DNA from: Rhodospirillaceae bacterium
Lineage (GTDB): Bacteria; Pseudomonadota; Alphaproteobacteria; Thalassobaculales; Thalassobaculaceae
NCBI GenBank assembly: GCA_018401495.1
Contig: JAGYJX010000011.1
Coordinates: 226,421-290,420, forward strand
Length of the DNA: 64,000 nucleotides
Reading direction: 5' to 3'
In this document: piece by piece, positions 44,529 to 53,736 of the stretch
Numbering within the stretch: position 1 is the stretch's first letter
Layout of the letters: the number at the start of each line of letters is the position of its first letter
Program-made: the position numbers and the translations under genes
Notes under the pieces: model-generated
What the model was told of the DNA's origin: nothing
Databases searched by the model: none
Seen by the model: the letters and a program-made list of their open reading frames with translations, nothing else

Positions 44529-44848
44529 GCAAAATCGCCAGGGTTTTACGACCTGAGATTGAGCGCCCAGTCAGATGTCAGGAGCTGCGGAAATGGAGAT
44601 CCGGGCGCGATCAGGGATCAACGCGAACAGCATCAGGCCCCGCACCGGGCCTGACCTGACGCCCGAAACGCGGTGTCGCACGGTGGGCGCGCGCGGGCGA
44701 GGCTGGCCGGGCCGCGGCTGGCCCGGGCGGAGCGGTACGGAGAGAGGCTGGCCGGGGCGAGGCTGGCCGGGGCGAAGCCAGACGGCGAGAAGCCGCGCTT
44801 CGCGAAGCGGTGAGGGGTGGACGCCGGGCCCTTACCCCGGCACCGCCG
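44529..44848. other. Gene-free gap between trb promoter and MarR gene
   Basis: No gene recognised. Its right half consists of a 15-nt tandem repeat (44698-44782); the rest is GC-rich DNA with a shadow frame. Confidence 0.5.
44698..44782. repeat. 15-nt tandem repeat, intergenic
   Basis: Five to six copies near CGAGGCTGGCCGGGG. This copy lies outside any convincing gene, unlike most of the others. Confidence 0.85.
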
Positions 44849-45337
44849 TCAGCGCCAGAAGTCGATGCCGTGCTTGAGATCCCGCCAGCGCTGCTGGGTC
44901 GGATCGAGGCGGATCAACATGTCGAACAACTGACGCAACTCTTCCGCCGTCAACTTGCCGAACAGATCGACGAGCGCGGCCTGCAGCGGATCGTGGTCGC
45001 CCAGCAGGCTCCAGCCCGCCTGGGTGAGCCGCACCAGCCGGTTCTTCTTGGAGTTCTCCGGAAACTCCCAGGTGATCAGCCCACGCTGGAGTTCACGGCT
45101 CAGCACCGTGGTCACCGAGGAGATGTTGACGTCGAAGGTTCGCGCGATGTCCGGAGCGGTGATGCCGTTCGGATCGAACTGCGCGACCAGGCGCAGCACG
45201 GTGAACTCGAACGGCGACATGTCGGGATGCGCCTTCGCCTTGCGAAACGCCTGCTCCACGAACACCGCGAGCGTCGAGGCCGCGCGCAGAAGATCAGGAT
45301 TCTCATTCTGAAGGTAGTGCGGCATCGCTCGAACCAT
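44849..45337 (-). CDS. MarR-family transcriptional regulator
   Basis: A 162-residue winged-helix regulator. PFEFTVLRLVAQFDPNGITA, DIARTFDVNISSVTTVLSRE and LITWEFPENSKKNRLVRLTQ are the helix-turn-helix and wing of MarR proteins; the terminal helices ALVDLFGKLTAEELRQLFDM form the dimer interface. Start at 45337 (MVRAMPHYL) or 45325 (MPHYL). It lies next to the trb promoter but is transcribed in the same direction from its own promoter, so control of the conjugation operon is possible but unproven. Confidence 0.85.
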   Translation of the reverse strand: MVRAMPHYLQNENPDLLRAASTLAVFVEQAFRKAKAHPDMSPFEFTVLRLVAQFDPNGITAPDIARTFDVNISSVTTVLSRELQRGLITWEFPENSKKNRLVRLTQAGWSLLGDHDPLQAALVDLFGKLTAEELRQLFDMLIRLDPTQQRWRDLKHGIDFWR

Positions 45338-45433
45338 GGCCGGAAGACAAGGCCGACACTGTACGCCCCAGAGCCAAGCACGCCAAACCAAAACGATCGA
45401 CTGGCGTCGAAGTATCGCCGCACAATGGGCATC

Positions 45434-45881
45434 ATGACGATGCTCCGCAACACACCAGCGCTGCTCCTCGATGCTGGTGGCGCTGTCGACGAGCGCGCCA
45501 GCATCGGCCTGCGTCACCGGGCTGGGGACCTGGCTGGCCGACGATGCCGCCGCCCTGGCGGATCGGGCTTGCGGCGTGGCGCTGGAGCAGGGGCGGGTCG
45601 GGGAGGACTTCCGGTTCCAGGACCCCGCCACCCGCACCGCCGGCTCGGTGACCGCCGGGGAAGCGTTTCGCGACAGCACGGGCGTGTTCTGCCGGCGCCT
45701 CACGGCGTCGCTGGTGGCGCCCAGCAGCGGCCGCGTCGAGCGCCGCCGGTGGAGCGGCGTCGCCTGTCGCCGGGGACCGGGCGATTGGGTGTGGAGCGAC
45801 GTGATCGTTCAGGAGAGCCAACGCCATGCGCCTTCCTCCGACCCGCCCAGCGCTGAGACGTCCACACCCCGGCGCGACTGA
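45434..45881 (+). CDS. Small exported protein with 17-kDa surface-antigen-like end (frameshift in signal peptide)
   Basis: ATG 45434 gives MTMLRNTPALLL; a one-base change near 45470 then leads to MLVALSTSAPASA, together a normal signal peptide. The mature part (about 130 residues) includes GTWLADDAAALADRACGVAL, DFRFQDPATRTAGSVTAGEA and CRRLTASLVAPSSGRVERRR with GVACRRGPGDWVW, which resembles the C-terminal domain of 17-kDa rickettsial-type surface antigens (CR.... G.ACR..DG.W). Without the shift, the ATG at 45471 would leave too short a signal. Its end overlaps traF by 56 nt, so the two may be coupled. Confidence 0.5.
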
Positions 45882-46685
45882 GACCGCCGGCGCCGACGCT
45901 TCACGAGCGCCCGCCACCGGGTCAGGCTTGCGGATCCCCGACCGCGGCGGGCCGATCCCCGCGGCGGCCCCGACACCGGCGGCCCCGAAACAGGCGGCCC
46001 CGACACCGGTTACGCCGACATTGGTTGCGCCGGCACCGGTTGTCCTGGAGCCGTTTGCACCGGCCGGCCCCGGCCATCCCCGCGCCGCTACCGCCTGCAG
46101 CACCTCCTCACCCAGGCGGCTCGATCGATGCCGTTCGATCAGGGGAGGCCGCCACGGTTGGCGGGTGGTCGCGGTGATAGTGGCGGGTGGCCTGGCCTTC
46201 GGCCTGCTCTCGTTCGGCGGGCAACGACTGCCCTCGATCGTGCTGGCTTCCAGCCCGTCGGTGCCGCCCGGCCTCTACCGGGTTCTCCCGGGCGAGCCCT
46301 GGCAGCGGCACTCCTACGTGCTGTTCGAGCCGCCCCTTGCCGCCCGCGCACGGCGCGGCGAAACCCTCTCAGGGGCCGCGGGGGCTCGATGGCTCAAGCG
46401 GGTGATCGCGCTCGAGGGTGATCGGGTGTGCGCCAGCGACAGCGGCATCAGCGTCAACGGTCAACGCTCACCGTTTGGTTGCGGCACCGCCACCCGATCA
46501 CCCCACACTGCGCGGTTGCGAAATCGTCTCAGGCCGGCATGGTCTATCTCGCCGGCAGCGATCCCCGCAGTCTCGACTCGCGATACTGGGGACCCGTTCA
46601 CCACTCGGCGATCCTGGCGCCGGTGACGCGGATCGACTGGGGCTGGACGTCCCAGAAGGAACCGCGGCCGTCAGCAAGCGAGTGA
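45826..46685 (+). CDS. traF: TraF-like S26 signal peptidase (frameshifted)
   Basis: Conjugation peptidase of the LepB/TraF (S26) family; in RP4 TraF trims and cyclises the TrbC pilin. After a Pro/Thr/Ala-repeat start and a membrane segment (VVAVIVAGGLAFGLLSFGGQ) come the Ser box VLASSPSVPPGLYRVLPGEP and the Lys box RWLKRVIALEGDRVCASDSG, the catalytic Ser-Lys pair. Two shifts (about 46465 and 46530) lead to HPTLRGCEIV and then MVYLAGSDPRSLDSRYWGPV, the family's C-terminal signature, ending KEPRPSASE. AGGAGAG precedes ATG 45826. Located apart from the trb operon on the other strand. Confidence 0.8.
45963..46050. repeat. 15-nt tandem repeat in traF
   Basis: Five to six copies near GCGGCCCCGACACCG, coding for PTPAAPK/PTPVT-type pentapeptides in the TraF N-terminal tail. 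Confidence 0.85.
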
Positions 46686-46993
46686 CCGGCAGGCCGGTCG
46701 CCGCAGCCGAGGTTGCCGCCGAGGTGCCGGTACCGGACGACGGCGTCCCCGGGGGTTGCCCGGCGCCGCCCATGACCGGCCCCCCAGACCAGCGTCCAGA
46801 CCCGCGCCCATACCGACGCCCGTACCGGCTGCACCGATCCGCCGGAGACGCCCCAGATGTCGAGCATTCTTGCCGTATTTGCTTGATTTTTACACCTAAT
46901 ACTAGTTTTTTCCCGTTCACGATTGGAAGGATCTTGCTTACTGTTTTTCATGAAAGGAGTGGGGAGCCGACCGAACGACGACAGGAGCATGGT
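46686..46993. other. Promoter-bearing gap before an unknown gene
   Basis: The first half is GC-rich with no gene. Around 46870-46960 the sequence becomes AT-rich (TTGATTTTTACACC, TACTAGTTTTTT, TTGCTTACTGTTTTTC), unusual for this window, and is the likely promoter and control region of the gene at 46994. No exact -35/-10 pair is convincing. Confidence 0.5.
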
Positions 46994-47830
46994 GTGAACG
47001 ATGAATATCGCTCGATCTGGATCAGCGCCGACGGCTCGGAAAGCACCCTGTCCAGCATCGCCGGGGTCTCCGCCATCGATGCCAGGCGCATCGCCCTCGA
47101 CGTGCTGGGGTGCGCCCATCTGCGCGTGACATCGAACCGCATCGAGCTGGCCCTCAACCCGCGAACCCTGACCGCACACGCGATAGCGAGTTCCCTGGTC
47201 CTGATCGACCGACTGCAGCAGCGCGATCCGGACCGGACGCTGACAATCCAGGTGCACGACGGCACCTCCCGGGGCTCCATCCACGTCGCGTCGTCGAACG
47301 ACCTGTTCAAGCACCTGGAAGCGGCGATGGAGATGACGACCCGCCCAGCTCATCCGCTGGTGCACGACCGCCTGGAGAACCCGGCGGCAATCGAGATCCC
47401 CGACGCCGACGCGCGTGACGTGCTGAACGCGGCACGCTCCGACGGCTACGCGCTGACCAGGCAACTCGTCGAGCGGGTCGAGGCCGGCGGCGGCCGGGCC
47501 AAGCTGGTCTACGCCACCGCCACCGGTCGGGTGCAATATCTCGCGCACGACCGCTGGACGCGTGACTTCTGGGGTCAGCCTGGCCGCTTCGCTGGCCGCT
47601 TCCTCGACGACCTTCCCGTGCCCAGATCCGTCAAGCGGAGCGTGCGCGCCGACGCGCTCGCGGTGCTCCACGAGCGCGGGCCCATCGTCTCCCGCATCGC
47701 CGGGCTGCGCGAAGTGCTGCATCACCGGGCACCGGTCCCCGACGCCTACTACCGGGTCTCCGTGCGCCTGACACCAACTTCGCGCGACGACGACATCCCG
47801 GTGTTGATGGTGCTCTCGCACGTCGGGTGA
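46994..47830 (+). CDS. Unknown protein, 278 residues, next to a response regulator
   Basis: Starts at GTG 46994 with AGGAG 7 nt upstream. The first half (YRSIWISADGSESTLSSIAG, CAHLRVTSNRIELALNPRTL, ASSLVLIDRLQQRDPDRTLT) looks like a compact alpha/beta domain, the second half (KLVYATATGRVQYLAHDRWT, RDFWGQPGRFAGRFLDDLPV, DAYYRVSVRLTP) has a PAS-like flavour similar to the PAS_5 neighbour at 48605, but this is weak. No catalytic motif is visible. An AT-rich promoter region suggests independent and regulated expression. With the response regulator downstream it may belong to a signalling group. Confidence 0.5.
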   Translation: MNDEYRSIWISADGSESTLSSIAGVSAIDARRIALDVLGCAHLRVTSNRIELALNPRTLTAHAIASSLVLIDRLQQRDPDRTLTIQVHDGTSRGSIHVASSNDLFKHLEAAMEMTTRPAHPLVHDRLENPAAIEIPDADARDVLNAARSDGYALTRQLVERVEAGGGRAKLVYATATGRVQYLAHDRWTRDFWGQPGRFAGRFLDDLPVPRSVKRSVRADALAVLHERGPIVSRIAGLREVLHHRAPVPDAYYRVSVRLTPTSRDDDIPVLMVLSHVG

Positions 47831-48041
47831 AGTCGCACCGCGGGCCGTGAACCACTCACGATACCTTAAGCATGAACGATCCCGCTCCCGCAGAAGGCGG
47901 TGGCGCAGAAGGTCGTCGGCACGGGCTGAGTCGGCGCGTTGGCCCGCGAGAGCGCCGTCAGGGGGTCTCCTGTCGCCGATCATCATAAAATTCTTGGAAC
48001 CCTCCCACCGGACGGGCGTTGGCGCATAAGGGGAGACGACA

Positions 48042-48488
48042 ATGCCAGCCACACACGACGCGGATCCCGCCGGCGCCGATATTCGGCTTCTGGTGGTCGA
48101 AGACGACCCCATCGCCCGCTTCACCTTGTCGGAAGGCCTGCGGTGCTGGGGTTACGAAGTCGAGGAAGCGGAGAGCGGTGACGCCGCGCTTGACGCGCTG
48201 TCCGAGGACCCGAATTTCGATCTCGTGGTCTCGGACATTCAGATGCCGGGCGAGGTCGACGGCGCCGCTCTGGCGATCCGGCTGCGATCCGAGAGACCAG
48301 ACCTGCCCGTGCTGCTGACCTCGGGCAGAACCCCGCCGTCGAGCGTCGCGACCTTCCCGTTCCTAGCCAAGCCGTTCTCGACCGAGGAAGCGGTAATCGC
48401 CATCAACAGGGTGCTGAGGAGCGCCGCCGGCGCGTGTGGCTATCGGCCGGACGAGCACGAACGATCGGAACGGGCGCCCCTCGGCTGA
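48042..48488 (+). CDS. Stand-alone response regulator (CheY-like receiver)
   Basis: A 148-residue receiver domain. IRLLVVEDDPIARFTLSEGL carries the acidic pair, FDLVVSDIQMPGEVDGAALA the phospho-accepting Asp, VLLTSGR the conserved Thr/Ser and FPFLAKPFSTEEAV the Lys. No output domain follows, only a short charged tail. GGGGAGA lies 8 nt before ATG 48042. No histidine kinase is encoded nearby, so the partner must be elsewhere. Confidence 0.92.
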   Translation: MPATHDADPAGADIRLLVVEDDPIARFTLSEGLRCWGYEVEEAESGDAALDALSEDPNFDLVVSDIQMPGEVDGAALAIRLRSERPDLPVLLTSGRTPPSSVATFPFLAKPFSTEEAVIAINRVLRSAAGACGYRPDEHERSERAPLG

Positions 48489-48604
48489 TCGAGGTCGGGC
48501 TGGGCGATGGTGAAGCGAGGCGATGGCGAGGCGAGGAACCGACGTTCTCTGCCCCCGCCCAGGCGGCGACCCTGGCCCGACTGTCGATCAGGGTATCCTG
48601 CCCA

Positions 48605-49228
48605 TCAGAGCATCCTGATGCTCGGCACGTTGCCGACCAGAAGCCGGTCGATCCGGCCGCTCGCGTTCACGAACGGCAGGATCACCCGGTCCCACCGGCA
48701 CAACTGAATATCCTGGTGGGTGGTGTGCTGGGTGTGCAGGACGCGCCGCTCCTGCATGACCGCCCGGTATGTCGCGAGAAGGTACACCGCGACCATCGGC
48801 GACGGCATCGCCCACACGCCTTTTCCGGTCATCTCGATCCCGGAGTGCTTGGCGATCGTCGTGCCGTAGACGCGGTAGCGAAAATCCACCCCGCCGTCGA
48901 TCGGCTCGAGCAGCATCACGTAGCCGAGCGCCGGCCAAAGCTCGAGGGCGTCGATGGTCTCGGACAAGGGGAGGTCGCGCGGTCTCGGCTTCGCGGCCCA
49001 ATACTCGAGCAGAAACCGGAGGTGCCGGCTGGTCAGGTCCTCGGCGCGCGGTTCCCACTGGACGAGCGGCGGCGGGCTCTCGATCTCGCGAAACAGCCGT
49101 TCAAGCTCGACCTTGCGCCGGTTGGCGAGGTCCCTGGTGACGACCTCCACCCGCTCCCGGAGTTCGGCTGAGACTGCCTCGTGCCTGTCCACGCTCCGCC
49201 CTCCCCGCGACACACGCTCACCAACCAA
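48605..49228 (-). CDS. PAS_5-like domain protein
   Basis: A 207-residue protein. After a charged helix (DLANRRKVELERLFREIES) comes LTSRHLRFLLEYWAAKPRPR, the typical start of PAS_5 (DUF1488-like) domains of alphaproteobacteria, then LWPALGYVMLLEPIDGGVDF, RYRVYGTTIAKHSGIEMTGK and the end DRVILPFVNASGRIDRLLVG. These single-domain proteins are common in alphaproteobacteria and their ligands are unknown. The start at 49228 is not well marked; later Met codons are lacking. Confidence 0.75.
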   Translation of the reverse strand: MVGERVSRGGRSVDRHEAVSAELRERVEVVTRDLANRRKVELERLFREIESPPPLVQWEPRAEDLTSRHLRFLLEYWAAKPRPRDLPLSETIDALELWPALGYVMLLEPIDGGVDFRYRVYGTTIAKHSGIEMTGKGVWAMPSPMVAVYLLATYRAVMQERRVLHTQHTTHQDIQLCRWDRVILPFVNASGRIDRLLVGNVPSIRML

Positions 49229-49363
49229 CCTCGGCCAGCGATGTTCTCGCTACCACCGCCGCAACCGCGTGTCCCAGAGCCGACGCCTCAGACGATCGAG
49301 GCACCTGGCTGGGACGCGCGCGGCGCGCCGGCGGCCCCGCCCAAGCCCTCCGCCGGGGCGTCG

Positions 49364-50890
49364 CTAACCGATGCCGAGCGAGGCGTAGACCGGACCCCGG
49401 CCGCCCTCGAACTCCGCCTGACGGCTGCGAAGCTCCTGCAAATTGTCGTCGCTGCTCTCCAGCGTCTTGCCGTCCTTGAGCAGGCGCTCGTTGTGCGCCT
49501 GCAGGATCGACCAGGCGAAGCCGGCCAGGTCCCGCTCGCCTGAGCGCTGGGCGAGCAGGAACAGGCGGTCGAAGCGCGAGGCGCTGACGCCGCTGCCGGT
49601 CACCGGCGAGGCCAGCGCCTGCAGGTCGTCGACGTAGCGGGAACGCTCGAGAACGGCGGCGTTGAACCGACCGGTCGAGTCGCGGGCCGCCGCCTCGGCC
49701 TTCTCGTCGACGCAGGGAGCCGCGTGCCCCATGGCGCAGAGAACGGTGATCGCCTGCAGGATCTTCTGGAACCCGATGGCCGCGAGCGCGCCGTCGTCCA
49801 GCATGTCCGCGATCGACGCCGGGCCCTTCGCCAGGCGGTCAATCACGGGTCGGTAGATCTGCTCCTGCAGGTTGACCTCGCCGACGGTGAACGTCGCCTT
49901 CAGCGGCACGTCCTTGGCCGGGGTCAGCAGCGCGAAGCGGAACGCCTGCAGCCTCGCCTGCTGCTCGGCCGGCGCCAGCCTGAGCAGGCCTTTCGCGAAT
50001 ATGTCGCGGCGGAACTGCTGGTTGACGAAGTAGTCGCGGACCGTCTCGCGGAACATCGGGTCCTCGATCGCGGCCAGCGTCTTCTGCGCGTCGGCGGTCA
50101 GGTTCAGCATGTCGAGATGGTCGCCGAAATGCGCCGAGCCGGCGTAGGACATCTTGGCCGCCGCGAGCTCGCGGGCGACCTCGCCGAAATACTGCGGGTT
50201 CCAATCCCGGTTGAAGTACTCGTGCGCCAGGTAGTTGCGCGACATCTGGACGATGCGGTCGAGGCGCGGGCCGACGCCGGGGTTGTTGGTGAAGTAGGCG
50301 GCGTTCTGCTCGCGCAGGGTCTTCGCGAACTCGACCGCCTGGTTGATCTTGGTGACGGTCGGCTCGCTCGAGCCGGCGGCGTGCTCGATCATCAGCTGGC
50401 GCATCGGCATCACCGGCGACCAGCCGGGCAGGGCGTTGTAGCTGATGTAGACCACCCCGCCGTAGCGCAGCTTGCGGCGGATGATCTCGACGATGACGTC
50501 GCGGTTCTCGCGGCTGATCCAGGAATAGACGCCGTGCAGACAGATGTAGTCGAACTGCGGGGTGTCGGCGGCGAGGAAGTCCTGGAAACTGTGGTCGAGG
50601 AACCGGATGTTGGTGCTTCCGGCGCTGGCGGCGAGCCGGTGCGCGCCGGCGGCGTGCTGCGGGTTGAAGTCGGTCGCCCAGAACTCGCCGTTCGGGTTGG
50701 CGGCGGCGAGCAGGTTGGCCGAGAAGCCCTGACCGGAGCCGAGCTCGCAATAGGTGAACGCCTCCGACGGCCATTTGGGGTCGACGCCCCGCAAGGTCAT
50801 GGCGAAGGCCAGCAGCGCCGGCGTCAGTTCGCGGTAGAAGCCATGGGTGTAGCCGATGTCGGCGACGTAGCCGTCCGTCCAATCAGACAT
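49364..50890 (-). CDS. Class I methyltransferase with methyltransferase-regulatory domain
   Basis: A 508-residue protein. The methyltransferase half starts DWTDGYVADIGYTHGFYREL and has the SAM motif FTYCELGSGQGFSANLLAAA and EFWATDFNPQHAAGAHRLAA, then FDYICLHGVYSWISRENRDV and GGVVYISYNALPGW. From about residue 210 follows the methyltransferase regulatory domain (KTLREQNAAYFTNNPGVGPR, YLAHEYFNRDWNPQYFGEVA). The C-terminal part is an extended helical segment. ATG 50890 (MSDWTDGY) is the family start; a longer frame upstream is unlikely. Such enzymes are often near flagellin or S-layer glycosylation genes; here an S-layer-like protein lies 8 kb away. Confidence 0.85.
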   Translation of the reverse strand: MSDWTDGYVADIGYTHGFYRELTPALLAFAMTLRGVDPKWPSEAFTYCELGSGQGFSANLLAAANPNGEFWATDFNPQHAAGAHRLAASAGSTNIRFLDHSFQDFLAADTPQFDYICLHGVYSWISRENRDVIVEIIRRKLRYGGVVYISYNALPGWSPVMPMRQLMIEHAAGSSEPTVTKINQAVEFAKTLREQNAAYFTNNPGVGPRLDRIVQMSRNYLAHEYFNRDWNPQYFGEVARELAAAKMSYAGSAHFGDHLDMLNLTADAQKTLAAIEDPMFRETVRDYFVNQQFRRDIFAKGLLRLAPAEQQARLQAFRFALLTPAKDVPLKATFTVGEVNLQEQIYRPVIDRLAKGPASIADMLDDGALAAIGFQKILQAITVLCAMGHAAPCVDEKAEAAARDSTGRFNAAVLERSRYVDDLQALASPVTGSGVSASRFDRLFLLAQRSGERDLAGFAWSILQAHNERLLKDGKTLESSDDNLQELRSRQAEFEGGRGPVYASLGIG

Positions 50891-51188
50891 GTGTCGATCC
50901 CGCTCAGTCAGAAGTTGCCCGTTCCGATAACCGCAGTCGACGCCGAAGCCGGGGATGCCCGCCCGCGGCGCCATCCAGCGTCGACGGCCGCCTCATCGCC
51001 GCCCGCCGCGCTGGGTGCGCACTTTGCCATAGTCGAAGCGCCAGCGCTGGCATTATGCTTCGTCTGGTCGAACGTACAGTCCGTTGCGGGCGACGTCGAC
51101 GCGAGCGCTGCCCGACGATCGGGTTCGGACGAGACAGGCATCGGTGACCGTGCGTGGACGCGAGCGAGATGGGTGTGCGCGTACCGGG

Positions 51189-51983
51189 ATGCCGGCTCCG
51201 GACTGGTGGCGACGTCCTGACGCGCGCGGGACGGCCGGAGTTTTCCGATTGTCGAACGGCGCGCCCTGTCCGGAGTCCGGTCTTCGGGCGTCACGTCGGC
51301 AGGCCGACCCGGCCTTACGAAGCGCCAACCGGGCACGCACCCACCGCCCTTGGCTCGACAGAGCACCGCCGCGGCAAGGCCGGCCGCCGTTCTGGTCACC
51401 CACAATCGTCGCTGCCGCTGTCGCCATGACACTCGCCGTATCCTCCGCCTCGGCAGCCTCGCCGGTGCCGTTCTTCCGCAACGTCGATCGCGTCGGCGTT
51501 CTCTGCGCGATATCCCCTGCGCCCGGCGCCGAAGCGCCCGAGCTCCGCCCCGAGGCGGTGTGCCGGGTCGCCGTCGAGGAACTGAGCGATCTGTTGAGCC
51601 CCGCCGGTGCCACCTCGACACCACCGGCGCCGCCGGTGGTCACTCTCACGGCAAACGACCCCCGTCTCGCCGATCCCGGCACGCTGGGGGTGCTCCTGCA
51701 CGTTCACGTCCAGAGCGGCCACGTTCAGAGCGGTCACCGTCCAAGCGGCGACGGTGAGAGCGGCGGCTCCAGCCGCACCGGTGCGTCAGACACCGGCTGC
51801 ACCTTGGCGGCTAGCGTGTCGCTCTACCGCAACCGTCCCGAGTCGGGCGGACCGCCACTGTTTCCGGCGCCGCCCGAGGCGGTCGTGCTGCGAGACGGTG
51901 TCGCGTCGGCCGAAATCCTGCGATTGGCGCTGCGGCGCCTGTTGACTTCGGCCGTCAGCCGACCGCTCGCCGCCAACCGATGA
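51189..51983 (+). CDS. Exported protein of unknown function
   Basis: A hydrophobic run TIVAAAVAMTLAVSSASA followed by ASPVPFF looks like a signal peptide, but it lies about 70 residues after the ATG used, so the true start is uncertain (51189 or a later non-ATG codon; ATG 51426 is too late). The mature part includes RVGVLCAISPAPGAE, LRPEAVCRVAVEELSDLLSP and the end EILRLALRRLLTSAVSRPLA. A 15-nt repeat codes for HVQSGHVQSGHRPSG. No family recognised. It precedes the RTX protease by 100 nt on the same strand. Confidence 0.45.
   Translation: MPAPDWWRRPDARGTAGVFRLSNGAPCPESGLRASRRQADPALRSANRARTHRPWLDRAPPRQGRPPFWSPTIVAAAVAMTLAVSSASAASPVPFFRNVDRVGVLCAISPAPGAEAPELRPEAVCRVAVEELSDLLSPAGATSTPPAPPVVTLTANDPRLADPGTLGVLLHVHVQSGHVQSGHRPSGDGESGGSSRTGASDTGCTLAASVSLYRNRPESGGPPLFPAPPEAVVLRDGVASAEILRLALRRLLTSAVSRPLAANR
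51701..51767. repeat. 15-nt tandem repeat in the exported-protein gene
   Basis: Four copies near GTTCAGAGCGGCCAC, coding for HVQSG/HRPSG/DGESG. Confidence 0.8.
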
Positions 51984-52083
51984 GAGCGGGCCAGATGAAC
52001 CGGGCCGCCCGCATGGCCGCGCCATCGGGAACCACACTGCCGATAACCACGCCATCCATCCCCACACCGGAAAGCCAAAGGCG

Positions 52084-53736
52084 ATGCTGAACGGACCCGT
52101 GTTTGCGCCGTACCTGTCACCAGGCTGCGGCTGCGCGCAGTGCGGCGGCTCGCTGCGCACCGACGTGTCGGAGGCGCTGGGACTGTCATCGCCGCCGGGC
52201 CCCAACGCCAATCTGACCTCCTACGTCGCGGCGCTGTTGCCGAGCGGCACCCCGAAATGGGGAACCACGACGCCGGGTACGGCGGCCGTGGTGACCTACA
52301 GCTTCATGGCGAACGCGCCGTCCTACTCCGACGCCGACGAGCAGTTCGGCTTCGCGGCGATGAACGACGTGCAGCGCGCGGCGACCGTGCAAGCGCTCAC
52401 GGCCTGGGCCAACGTCGCCGGCATCACCTTCGTCGAGGTCAGCGACGCCGGCAGCGGCGGGTTCCTGCGCTTCGGCACCAACGACCAGCAGGGCGGATCG
52501 TCGGGTTACGCGTACTATCCGGGCGCTGACGCCGGCGGCGACGTCTACATCGCCAACGATCAGCCCTCGAACCTGAGCCCGACCGCCGGGACCTACGGGT
52601 TCATGACCCTGCTGCACGAGATCGGCCACGCCCTCGGGCTCAAGCACCCGGGCAATTACAACGCCGGCGGCGGCGGCACGGAAGGGCCGTACCTGTCGGC
52701 AGGCGAGGATTCCTATCAGTACACCGTGATGTCCTACAACGACCACCCGAGCCTCGGCGAGAACGGCCGGCTCACCGCTCCCGCCCTCTACGACATCGCC
52801 GCCATCCAGTACCTCTACGGCGCCAACACAACGGCCAACGCCGGCAACGACACCTACGCGTTCAACAGCACCACCACCGCCTTCAGCGGATCGATCTGGG
52901 ACACCGCCGGCACCGATACCATCGACGTGAGCGGCCAGGTGACCGCGACCACCATATCGCTGGTGGCCGGCACCTTCAGCTCGATCGGTCCCAACGGATC
53001 CGGTGGCCAGGCCCAGAACAACCTCTCGATCGCCTTCGGCGTCACCATCGAGAACGCCATCGGTGGCAGCGCGAGCGATGTCATCACCGGCAACGCCGCC
53101 GACAACGTCATCACCGGCGGCCTCGGCGACGACACCATCGATGGCGGCGCCGGCACCGACACCGCGGTGTTCACCGGCGGTCGCCTGAACTACGTGTGGA
53201 ACACCGCCGGCTCCACCATCACGATCACCGGCACTGACGGGCGTGACACGCTCACGAACATCGAGATCCTGCGGTTCGACGACGGCTCGATCAATTTGCT
53301 GGCCGGCAACCCGGTCTACCGGTTCTACAACACGTCCGCCGCCACCCACTTCTACACGAGCTCGGAGTCCGAGCGGAACGGCATCATCGAGACCGCTCCC
53401 GGCTTCACCTACGAAGGCCCGTCGTTCGCGGTTCTGGAGAGTGCTGAGGCGAGCGTGTGGCGCTTCTACAGCACCACCACGGCATCGCATTTCTACACGG
53501 TCTCCAACGACGAGCGCGACTGGATCATCGCCAACATGCCGACCTACACCTTCGAGGGAGAGGCCTACAAAGCGAGCCTGACCGCCACCGACGGCGCGAC
53601 ACCGCTCTACCGGTTCCTGAACACCCAGAACGGCGCGCATTTCTTCACCGCGAGCGCGCTTGAGGCCGAACTGGTCGAGGCCAACGTCCCGCACTTCAAC
53701 CCCGAGGGCATCGCCTACTATGTCGGGGCGCTCTGA
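52084..53736 (+). CDS. Serralysin-like RTX metalloprotease with C-terminal triplicated repeat
   Basis: A 550-residue secreted zinc protease of the M10B type. The zinc site HEIGHALGLKHPGN (His178) and the Met-turn VMSYND are complete. Nonapeptide calcium-binding RTX repeats follow (GNAADNVITGGLGDDTIDGG). No N-terminal signal peptide is seen, as expected for type I secretion. The C-terminal 140 residues are three repeats of about 45 residues with the pattern YRFYN..ATHFYT...E (NPVYRFYNTSAATHFYTSSE, WRFYSTTTASHFYTVSNDE, YRFLNTQNGAHFFTAS), like DUF5648-type repeats. The secretion genes at 55-58 kb are the likely exporter. Confidence 0.9.
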   Translation: MLNGPVFAPYLSPGCGCAQCGGSLRTDVSEALGLSSPPGPNANLTSYVAALLPSGTPKWGTTTPGTAAVVTYSFMANAPSYSDADEQFGFAAMNDVQRAATVQALTAWANVAGITFVEVSDAGSGGFLRFGTNDQQGGSSGYAYYPGADAGGDVYIANDQPSNLSPTAGTYGFMTLLHEIGHALGLKHPGNYNAGGGGTEGPYLSAGEDSYQYTVMSYNDHPSLGENGRLTAPALYDIAAIQYLYGANTTANAGNDTYAFNSTTTAFSGSIWDTAGTDTIDVSGQVTATTISLVAGTFSSIGPNGSGGQAQNNLSIAFGVTIENAIGGSASDVITGNAADNVITGGLGDDTIDGGAGTDTAVFTGGRLNYVWNTAGSTITITGTDGRDTLTNIEILRFDDGSINLLAGNPVYRFYNTSAATHFYTSSESERNGIIETAPGFTYEGPSFAVLESAEASVWRFYSTTTASHFYTVSNDERDWIIANMPTYTFEGEAYKASLTATDGATPLYRFLNTQNGAHFFTASALEAELVEANVPHFNPEGIAYYVGAL

